The notes beneath the pieces are model-generated. The model did no database searches. It saw only the letters and a program-made list of their open reading frames with translations, and was not told the origin of the DNA. From the NCBI RefSeq assembly GCF_005377625.1, contig NZ_CP040098.1, positions 1,543,501 through 1,607,500 of the forward strand: 64,000 nt of DNA, given 5' to 3'. This DNA comes from Desulfoglaeba alkanexedens ALDC (lineage in GTDB: Bacteria > Desulfobacterota > Syntrophobacteria > Syntrophobacterales > DSM-9756). Position 1 is the stretch's first letter. The number at the start of each line of letters is the position of its first letter. The translations under genes were made by a program, and so were the position numbers. Positions 57,875 through 64,000 of the stretch are shown here, one piece after another.

Positions 57875-58285
57875 CTACCTCCGTAAGAAAAGCCAGGGAT
57901 CCCCTAAAAGTTTCCATGTGCCCGAGCAACCACACCTTTTCCAAAGCCTTTTTGAGACAGTCGCCCCCTCACCAACTGCTTCCGCCCCCGCCACTGCGCC
58001 CAGAACGGGTTCCTGCTTGAGCAGGACCGAAACCAGTCTCTTTTCGCCGGCGCTCAACCCGTCGGCAACGGCAGCGTCTTTCCGGCTCAAGAGGTTGGAG
58101 ATCAGGTGCGCCCGGCGTTTGAGCTGCACGTCGATGCCGCTCCAGCCTGCCTCGACGAGGTTGCGGACGTCACGGAATCCGGTGGGAATCCGACCTGCGC
58201 CGTCCGGTCGATGATCCGGCTGCCGTGAAGGCGTTGCCTTCACCGCCCGCGGCGTGGGGACCGGTTTCTCGTTGCCATACGGCAA
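57875..58285 (-). pseudogene. LemA-family remnant
   Basis: The middle of this 136-residue frame reads RNLVEAGWSGIDVQLKRRAH then LISNLL, matching the LemA signature NxVxxAWSxIDVQLKRRxDLIPNL. Before it the N-terminal membrane helix is missing, and after it only weak similarity (DAAVADGLSAGEKRLVSVLL) remains. The start at 58285 is arbitrary. A decayed LemA gene is the best reading, with a short hypothetical protein the alternative. Confidence 0.45.
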
Positions 58286-58453
58286 AAACCGCCGGAAACT
58301 TTACGGGAGAAGTGGGGGGTCCGGATTCGGTCAGGCGGCTGAGGGAAAAGCGGCGGGAGCGGAAAAGGCGAGCTTGAAGCCTGCCTCCTCGGATGGAGAT
58401 TCGGTCGCGCAGCGGAGGCTCGCCCCTCCAGAGCCCAGCGACTGCTTGATATG

Positions 58454-59438
58454 CTAAAAATGTTGCACCAGTCGAAAATTCAGCCGGTAGCCCTCCGGGC
58501 GGTTTTCCGCCGCTGTTTCAAAATAGGTGTTCAAGAAGCAGTGCGTCTGCGGGCTCAAGTGAAACACGGCACCGGGGCCGATGGCGAAGACCTCTTCGCG
58601 GCTGTCGGAAAGGTCGTCTCCGTCTACTTGAGTGTCCGAAATCTGCTTGCTTCAGGTAGTAGCCGTTGATCCCCAGCCGCAGCCTCTTTTCCAGGACTTC
58701 GTAGGCGCTCGTGAAATTGACATGAATCGCCTGCCCGGTCTGGGTGTCGTCAGCGTCACCGAAGCCGCGGTTCGGGTCATGGTTTTCCGCATTCCACAGG
58801 TAGTGCAGCCGCCAGTAAGCCGTCCAGTTGGGGGTGAAGAAGACGGTGGCCGCCCAGTAGGGATTGAAGGAAAAGAAGTTGCTCCCGGGGTTGAGCTCCT
58901 TGTCGTCGTCGTACTTGCCGGTGGGGAAGATCATCTGCAGTTCGATCCGGTGCATGAAAACGGGCCCCTTCTTCCCCATGACGGGGTCCCACTGGAGGAA
59001 CGGACCGACCAGGAGGTCTCCGAAACCGCTCCCGTTGTCTTCCATGGGGATGGGAAGGCCGAGATCCAGGTCCAGGGACACGTAGGGGATGATGACGTCC
59101 AGCCCCCATTTGCCTCCGAAAAGGACCGCTTGGTTCGACTGGTAGATGAACTGGGTGAGGCTGACCCATGTATCGAGCTTTTCGTCGGCGGCAGAGGGCA
59201 GCAGAGCGTCACCGTCTTCGTCGGTGAATTTTTCCGACCGGTAATACTAAATGTACTGGGTAAAGTAGAATCCCGGACCCGCGGGCGGACCGCCGTCCAA
59301 GAAGCTCGTAAACCCCAGGTTCAGGGCCGGAAGGTGATAGGCCAGTACAGGACCGCCACCGAGCAGGGAAAGGGACAGGAGGCACGATGCTGCGCAAAGC
59401 AAGAAGCGGCGGTACCAGGGCAAGGCCAATCGATGCAT
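58454..59438 (-). pseudogene. Outer-membrane channel of the Phenol_MetA_deg type, broken by a stop and a 4-bp duplication
   Basis: ATG 59438 starts a signal peptide ([22 protein letters not shown]) followed by [20 protein letters not shown], then an in-frame TAG near 59,246. The frame continues with beta-barrel sequence ([20 protein letters not shown]). Near 58,650 an AAGC duplication shifts the frame, and the proper end ([20 protein letters not shown] ... LNFRLVQHF) follows in the new frame to a stop at 58,454. Intact relatives are predicted outer-membrane transporters for aromatic compounds. Confidence 0.75.
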
Positions 59439-59547
59439 GGGTCTCCATCATTTAACGGTTTGAATTGAGTGGTTCGGATGCCGGTCGACGCCATGGCCGA
59501 TCCGGACCGGATCCGATCTCCGGGAGGCAACACCCGGAAGATCCCGA

Positions 59548-59811
59548 TCATTCTTCGCCCGCTTGCAGTCTCTCCTTGGCCGCTTCGACCAGTTCCACCA
59601 GGCTCACGACCTTGTCCTTGGGAGGTCGGTTGAAGCAGCGGTCCCACTGCTCCGGAGAAAGCCTCTCGCGAAGGAGCCGCTCCACTGGAAGGCGAGCCTG
59701 CCAGCAGACGATGATTCTGGAACAGGGCAGATCGCCACCCTCCTGGAGGCAGTAGTCCAACGATACTTCACCTCCCAACTTGGGGCACCGGATCTTCAGC
59801 CGATCCTGCAT
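59548..59811 (-). CDS. Small Cys-containing conserved-looking protein
   Basis: The 87-residue protein starts MQDRLKIRCPKLGGEVSLDY and has four cysteines in RCPKLGG-x5-YC-x7-PCSRIIVCW, possibly metal-binding, followed by a helical C-terminus (SPEQWDRCFNRPPKDKVVSL). ATG at 59811 follows GAGGAG. I recognise no named family. It lies 144 bases downstream of trpB2 in the same direction and may share its transcript, so its level could follow tryptophan supply. Confidence 0.65.
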   Translation of the reverse strand: MQDRLKIRCPKLGGEVSLDYCLQEGGDLPCSRIIVCWQARLPVERLLRERLSPEQWDRCFNRPPKDKVVSLVELVEAAKERLQAGEE

Positions 59812-59955
59812 GGTTCGCTCCTCAAAAAGCCTCTTGGTCCGCAGGACATGTTGTTCCGCGGGACACGAGAGCCGGTAGGAGGAAGGGCCGCTTTCGTGAA
59901 ACGGCCGCGGTTTCCGAGCCGGGCGTCCAAGTGCGCCCGGCTTCATCGGACGTGT

Positions 59956-61317
59956 TCACGGCTTGGGGAGCCCTTCGAGGGTCTTGAGGGCCCGCTGGAT
60001 CTCTTCGTCCGGCAGTTCGTACGGTGTGAGCCGATTCGAAAGGAAGGCGTCGTAGGCCGCGAGGTCGATGATGCCGTGGCCGCTCCAGTTGAAAAGAATC
60101 ACCCTTTCCTTGCCCTCTTCTTTGGCCCGCTTGGCTTCCTGCACCACGGCGGCGATGACGTGGTTGGTTTCGGGGGCGGGAATGAATCCCTCGCTTCGAG
60201 CCCACTGAACCCCCGAAGAAAACGCTTCGATCTGGTCGAGGGCGCGGGCTTCCACGAGGCCCTCCTTCACCAGGTGACTTACGATGGGAGCCATGCCGTG
60301 GTAACGGAGTCCGCCGGCGTGAATGGGCAGCGGCAGGAAATCGTGGCCCAGGGTATACATCGGAAGCAACGGGGTGGTCATGGCCGTGTCCCCGAAATCG
60401 TAGGCGAAAGGCCCTTTGGTAAGGGTCGGACACGATGTGGGCTCGGCGGCCACGATACGAACTTCTTTGCCGTAAATTTTGTCACGGACGAAGGGGACGG
60501 CGATCCCGGCGAAATTGCTGCCGCCGCCCGCACATCCCATGACCACGTCGGGATACTCGCCGATCTTTTCCATCTGCTTGTGAGCTTCCAGGCCGATGAT
60601 GCTCTGGTGCAGGATCACGTAGTTGAGCACGCTGCCCAGCGAATAGCGCGCCTTTTCATCGCCCACCACATCTTCTATGGCTTCGCTGATGGCGATCCCA
60701 AGGCTTCCCGGCGAATCGGGGTTTTCGGCCAGGATTTTCCGCCCCGCCGCCGTCCGGTCGCTGGGGCTCGGAAGGCATTCCGCCCCCCACGCGGACATCA
60801 TGAGCCGCCGATAGGGCTTCTGTTCAAAACTCACCCGCACCATGAAGACCCGGCACTTCAAGCCGAACATCTGGCAGGCCATGCTGAGAGCGCTTCCCCA
60901 CTGGCCGGCGCCGGTTTCTGTCGAAAGTCTTTCAATGCCGAAGACTTTATTGTAATAAGCTTGAGCCACCGCCGTGTTGGGTTTGTGAGACCCCGGCGGA
61001 CTCACGCCTTCGTTTTTGTAATAGATGCGTACCGGGGCATCCAGAAGCTTTTCGAAGTTCCGGGCCCTATAGAGGGGCGTCGGGCGCCACAGAAGATACT
61101 TTTCCAGTATTTCCGATGGAATATCGATCCACCGTTCGGTGGACACTTCCTGTTCGATGAGGTTCATGGGAAAGACCGGCGCCAGATCCTGCGGGCGTAT
61201 GGGCTTTCCCGTTCCCGGATGAAGCGGCGGTTTCATGGGCGTGGGAAGATCCGCCTGGATGTTGTACCACTGCCTGGGTATCTCGCGGTCCTCCAGATTC
61301 ACCTTCACCTGATCCAT
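59956..61317 (-). CDS. trpB: Tryptophan synthase beta chain, TrpB2 type
   Basis: The 453-residue PLP enzyme makes tryptophan from indole and serine. The PLP lysine is in [17 protein letters not shown], and the phosphate-binding loop is [10 protein letters not shown]-terminal extension ([23 protein letters not shown]) and length mark the TrpB2 subgroup, which works without TrpA or salvages indole. AGGAGG precedes ATG at 61317. No other trp gene is nearby. The leader region upstream carries an attenuator. Confidence 0.93.
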   Translation of the reverse strand: MDQVKVNLEDREIPRQWYNIQADLPTPMKPPLHPGTGKPIRPQDLAPVFPMNLIEQEVSTERWIDIPSEILEKYLLWRPTPLYRARNFEKLLDAPVRIYYKNEGVSPPGSHKPNTAVAQAYYNKVFGIERLSTETGAGQWGSALSMACQMFGLKCRVFMVRVSFEQKPYRRLMMSAWGAECLPSPSDRTAAGRKILAENPDSPGSLGIAISEAIEDVVGDEKARYSLGSVLNYVILHQSIIGLEAHKQMEKIGEYPDVVMGCAGGGSNFAGIAVPFVRDKIYGKEVRIVAAEPTSCPTLTKGPFAYDFGDTAMTTPLLPMYTLGHDFLPLPIHAGGLRYHGMAPIVSHLVKEGLVEARALDQIEAFSSGVQWARSEGFIPAPETNHVIAAVVQEAKRAKEEGKERVILFNWSGHGIIDLAAYDAFLSNRLTPYELPDEEIQRALKTLEGLPKP

Positions 61318-61368
61318 GTGGCGTCCTCCTGTCGTTTGCGGAGCCCTGGATTAAACCCTCCGACACAC

Positions 61369-61411
61369 AAAAAAAAGAGCCGTAGGGAACGCTTCACCTC
61401 GCCCACGGCTC
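61369..61411 (-). terminator. Attenuator terminator upstream of trpB2
   Basis: On the minus strand GAGCCGTGGG pairs with CCCTACGGCTC and runs into eight T residues. It ends about 50 bases before the trpB2 start, so it would stop transcription before the gene. The 5' arm (GAGCCGTGG) can alternatively pair with CCAC-AAGA-CTC at 61,434-61,444, giving an antiterminator. Confidence 0.85.
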
Positions 61412-61421
61412 TCGGCCCGAT

Positions 61422-61449
61422 CCTGTCGCGACGGAGTCTTGTGGACAGG
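61422..61449 (-). promoter_or_regulatory. Leader hairpin (CCTGTC/GACAGG) between trp leader and terminator
   Basis: CCTGTC and GACAGG form a 6-bp stem immediately after the leader-peptide stop. CAGGC within the Trp-codon region can also pair with GCCTG at the start of this hairpin. These mutually exclusive pairings are what a ribosome-controlled attenuator needs. Confidence 0.6.
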
Positions 61450-61450
61450 C

Positions 61451-61513
61451 TCACCACATCGCCTGCCACCACCAAAAAGACTCGATCGCGCAATTGCACA
61501 TCATTGGATCCAT
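61451..61513 (-). CDS. trpL: Tryptophan leader peptide (20 residues, WWW-x3-W)
   Basis: ATG at 61513 with GAGG upstream encodes 20 residues ending ESFWWWQAMW followed by TGA. Four Trp codons in seven positions are far above chance. The stop codon abuts the hairpin segments and terminator that precede trpB2. Ribosome stalling at the Trp codons when charged tRNA-Trp is scarce would favour the antiterminator and expression of trpB2. Confidence 0.85.
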   Translation of the reverse strand: MDPMMCNCAIESFWWWQAMW

Positions 61514-61541
61514 CCAACCTCAGGATATTTTTCACACTCTC

Positions 61542-61568
61542 CTAATACAGACGCAAAAGATCTGTCAA
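61542..61568 (-). promoter_or_regulatory. Candidate promoter of the trpL-trpB2 transcript
   Basis: On the minus strand a TTGACA -35 box (61,563-61,568) is followed after 15 bp by TATTAG (61,542-61,547). It lies about 30 bases before the leader start. The spacing is short for sigma-70, so confidence is moderate. Confidence 0.45.
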
Positions 61569-61679
61569 GCAAGAAAATGGCCCAACAGGGCCCGGATTCC
61601 CTCCCCCCCCCCCCGATTCCAGCGCCTTCCATCGCTCGGGCCGCGCCCCGGTCGGTGCGAACCCGGTACCATCCATCCA

Positions 61680-61951
61680 CAGATGGCCTTGAAGCAGCAA
61701 GCGCATCAGCTGCGCTTCCCCTAGTTCCCAAGCTCCAGCTTGGGAACGCCCTGCCCGGGAAGCTCCAGCTTCCCTCGTACTACAGCTGAAACGCGCTGTC
61801 TTTCTAGGGAGCTCGCCAGGATCTCGAAGTGGTTTTTCCCGTCGTTCCCAAGCTCTGGCTTGGGAACGGCCTCACCGAAGCTGGAGCTTCTGCACAGTTG
61901 TGTTCCCAAGCTGGAGCTTGGGAACAAGAAGCAAAAGATCTGCACCCATCG
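61680..61951. repeat. 270-bp repeat module with three palindromes
   Basis: Direct copy of the module at 1,471-1,742 with few differences. The palindromes are at 61,724-61,747, 61,844-61,867 and 61,902-61,925. Here it occurs without the GAACATY arrays. The remaining spacer 61,952-62,493 shows no confident gene, only a short plus-strand frame with a signal-like stretch (62,270-62,475). Confidence 0.9.
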
Positions 61952-62493
61952 CTCACATGCTCGGCATCACTCCCCGCCATCGACGGATATCGGATCGACT
62001 TCGAAAGCGGCGGTCTGGAGCGGTTTTAGGCGGAATCTGGATGGCAGACTCTCGACCACTTGATGCACACCGCCGAGAAGCGTAATCGCCATACGTTGGA
62101 GGCGTAAACCCTGCCGGACAAGTTCATGGCGCCTTGACAGGCAGAAACATCTTCGGGTATACATCGGACGCCACGAAGGCACCGGGAACCGCTTCCAAAC
62201 GATTTGGAAAGAGAGGCCACGAAGGTCGAAACCGCTATGGAGGATTCGGCGTGGGTGGCTTTTTTGTTTGGATGAACTCCATGCGTTATCAGCCGATTGG
62301 AGCGCCGACCTGGATGCGATGTTGTACCTGCTCCCTTCCGGCTGTTTTCGTGGTGTCCGTTTGGGCCTGTAGTATCGCCCGAGCCGAGGAGGTTCGGCGG
62401 GACACCTATGGAGACGGAACGGTGGATCGCTCCTGCAACCGCAAGTGCATCCGGCACAACCGACATGATCCCTGAGCAGAACGGAGGTATTCC

Positions 62494-63108
62494 GTGATCG
62501 CGTTCCTCGCAAAGGGCGGCCCTTTGGTCGTCCCCATCCTGCTGTGCTCGGTGCTGGCCCTGGCGATCTTTCTCGAAAGAATGGTGCGATTTGCGATCCT
62601 TCTGAAGCGAGGCCGACACGTGGCGGAACGCGTTGCGGAGTACGTTCAAGCCAAAGACTGGGAAGGTGCCCGCCGGGCCGCCCGGGAAAGCGAGTCTCCC
62701 ATGGGCCGGGTGCTGCGCCAGGGACTGGAAATGGCAGGAAAAGACTGGGAGATCGTGGAGACCGTGCTCCTCCATGGAATCGAAGCAGAGGTCCACCAGC
62801 TTTCCAGGTACCTTCAGGCTCTGGCCACCATTGGCACCATCGCCCCGCTCCTGGGGCTTCTGGGGACGGTCACTGGCATGATCAAGGCCTTCATGGCCAT
62901 CGAACGGCTGGGCGGCAAAGTGGACGCTTCGGTTCTTGCGGGAGGCATCTGGGAAGCCATGCTGACGACCGCCCTGGGGCTTTCGGTGGCCCTGCCGGTC
63001 ATGGTGGCCCACAGTTATCTCACGAGTCGAGTGGACCGGTACGAAGCGCGCCTTTATGATGGTGTGGTTCGGTTTTCAAAGAGTCTTGCCAAGGCTCTGG
63101 GAGAGTGA
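62494..63108 (+). CDS. exbB: ExbB/TolQ-type proton channel protein
   Basis: The 204-residue MotA/TolQ/ExbB family protein has three membrane helices: VVPILLCSVLALAIFLERMVRFAIL, ALATIGTIAPLLGLLGTVTGMIKAF and MLTTALGLSVALPVMVAHSYL. The conserved Thr/Gly-rich pore motifs are intact. It harvests the proton gradient for the TonB-like protein encoded downstream. GTG at 62494 follows ACGGAGG by six bases. Confidence 0.92.
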   Translation: MIAFLAKGGPLVVPILLCSVLALAIFLERMVRFAILLKRGRHVAERVAEYVQAKDWEGARRAARESESPMGRVLRQGLEMAGKDWEIVETVLLHGIEAEVHQLSRYLQALATIGTIAPLLGLLGTVTGMIKAFMAIERLGGKVDASVLAGGIWEAMLTTALGLSVALPVMVAHSYLTSRVDRYEARLYDGVVRFSKSLAKALGE

Positions 63109-63114
63109 TCCCCG

Positions 63115-63525
63115 ATGTTGGTTCATCGAAAGCGGAGAGCGCGGACCGGGGTCGAGGCCCCGCTGACATCTCTCATCGATATCGTTTTTCTCCTAATCAT
63201 CTATTTTCTGCTCACCACCAACTTCATGGCGGAAGACGGGATCCGGGTGCAGCTTCCCCAGGCCACGTCGCAGCCCGCCGCGGAAGAGGAGGAGCTCACG
63301 GTGGTTGTGGATTCCGACGGCACCGTGTTCCTGGGCTCCCGTTCCGTCGCGCTCCACGAACTGTTGGACGCCCTCAAGAACCGCCTTGAGACCGCTCCCG
63401 AGACGGGGATCGTTGTCAAGGCCGATCGGACGCTGGTTTTGGACCGGGTGGTCCAAGTCATGGACGTGATCAGAGCGGCCGGCGCATCACGCCTGCGTCT
63501 GGCCACCGAGAGGCCGCGGCCGTGA
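63115..63525 (+). CDS. exbD: ExbD/TolR-type protein
   Basis: The 136-residue protein has one N-terminal membrane helix with the essential Asp (APLTSLIDIVFLLIIYFLLTTNF) and a periplasmic domain (TVVVDSDGTVFLGSRSVALHELLDAL, VKADRTLVLDRVVQVMDVIRAAG). It partners ExbB in the energising complex. It starts six bases after exbB and overlaps the possible early start of the TonB gene. Confidence 0.93.
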   Translation: MLVHRKRRARTGVEAPLTSLIDIVFLLIIYFLLTTNFMAEDGIRVQLPQATSQPAAEEEELTVVVDSDGTVFLGSRSVALHELLDALKNRLETAPETGIVVKADRTLVLDRVVQVMDVIRAAGASRLRLATERPRP

Positions 63526-63560
63526 ACAAAGCCGCCGGACGCACACAGGAGGCTGTTTTG

Positions 63561-64000
63561 GTGAAGGTGGATGACGGCGGACCACCGGATCGTCTCCTCT
63601 GGGCTTTCATTTTCATTTCTGTGGCGCTGCACGTTCTGATTTTATTCGCGGGACCGCACCCCTCGCCAAGCCCGCCGCTTCAGATCATCGAGCTGGAACT
63701 TGCGGCACCGGCGGAACGCAACACCTCGAACGAACCGCCACCCAAGGGCATCGCCATGAAGGCTCCGCCCGTTGCGCGACGCCTTGAATTGCCGGACGTG
63801 CAACCGGTCGAACCGGATCTTCCCGAGCCGCCGCGTCAGCCGCCTGAGCCGGTTTGTAAACCCGAAACGTCAAAACCGGTGACCATCCCCGAAGTGCGGC
63901 CTCAGCCGAAGCCCGCTCCAAAGCCCAAAGCGGTGCCAAAGCCCAAGCCGGTGCCAAAATCCAGAGTTGCGATAGCCGAACCGGCCGCCTCCGCGCCGGA
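63561..64000 (+). CDS. tonB: TonB-family energy transducer, C-terminus outside window
   Basis: The visible part has an N-terminal membrane helix (LLWAFIFISVALHVLILFAG) and a long periplasmic proline/lysine-rich region (PKPAPKPKAVPKPKPVPK), the TonB hallmark; the C-terminal receptor-contacting domain is cut off. GTG at 63561 with AGGAGG is chosen; GTG at 63522 in the same frame is possible. With exbBD it forms a TonB system for an outer-membrane receptor not seen here. Confidence 0.85.
   Translation, partial: MKVDDGGPPDRLLWAFIFISVALHVLILFAGPHPSPSPPLQIIELELAAPAERNTSNEPPPKGIAMKAPPVARRLELPDVQPVEPDLPEPPRQPPEPVCKPETSKPVTIPEVRPQPKPAPKPKAVPKPKPVPKSRVAIAEPAASAP

Noticed and set aside
61305-61535. 76-residue minus-strand ORF across the trp leader
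   Set aside because: It is out of frame with the leader peptide and spans the terminator; no homology or ribosome site supports it.
62134-62475. 113-residue plus-strand ORF before exbB with a signal-like stretch
   Set aside because: No ribosome site, no recognisable domain, and composition unlike the neighbouring genes; noted only as spacer content.

Overview
The window is about 60% GC, densely coded, and looks like a chromosome segment of a free-living Gram-negative anaerobe. The best guess is a sulfate-reducing or syntrophic deltaproteobacterium (Desulfobacterota, Syntrophobacterales-like). This is an inference from several features: a fused ATP sulfurylase/APS kinase, a tetraheme plus octaheme cytochrome c pair, a Bacillus-FadR-like regulator beside an acyl-CoA dehydrogenase remnant, orphan TrpB2, many B12/radical-SAM enzymes, and families of palindromic and 7-bp repeats between genes.

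Layout. Positions 1-13,800 (minus strand): rlmH (cut by the edge), tlyA, a repeat element, the isoprenoid/exonuclease VII run dxs-ispA-xseB-xseA, a dipeptide-type ABC transporter (two permeases and a binding protein) behind a frameshifted DedA/YqaA-like gene, uppP, an orphan small gene, a repeat-rich spacer and a SAM hydrolase. 14,000-24,000: FadR-like TetR with its operator, sat-cysC, a second copy of the repeat element, a B12-radical SAM protein, dtd, a DUF1285-like gene, a rubrerythrin remnant, a class II aldolase, a HAD protein and an ABC exporter. 24,000-25,100 is insertion-sequence debris. 25,200-37,200: HtrA protease, ECHDC3-like crotonase, gpmI, a CarS-metallophosphoesterase fusion, a GATase, glnS, the NapC/NrfH-like and HAO-like cytochromes, a tandem USP and a TPR protein.

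37,200-41,750 is an accessory segment bounded by oppositely oriented IS66 remnants. It carries a three-part membrane/HD/B12-radical-SAM protein and its TetR regulator, which share a TGACCA/TGGTCA motif. 41,800-51,900 is a 10-kb minus-strand urea operon: urtABCDE, a NifI-like PII protein, then ureABCEFGD. A wrecked ammonium-transporter gene lies just upstream. 52,000-59,500 contains an AT-rich orphan, a radical SAM protein, a 5'-truncated sigma-54 activator, a chemoreceptor with a nitrate/nitrite-sensing-type domain, and LemA and outer-membrane-channel pseudogenes. 59,500-64,000 holds a Cys-rich small protein, trpB2 preceded by what reads as a classical tryptophan attenuator (leader peptide with WWW-x3-W, alternative hairpins, terminator), another repeat block, and exbB-exbD-tonB (tonB cut by the edge).

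Nitrogen theme: urea uptake and hydrolysis, a PII sensor, an HAO-like octaheme cytochrome with a quinol-dehydrogenase-type partner, and a chemoreceptor that may sense nitrate/nitrite suggest active handling of urea, ammonium and N-oxides. Decay theme: at least ten remnants and pseudogenes plus four repeat families show a genome segment with much rearrangement.
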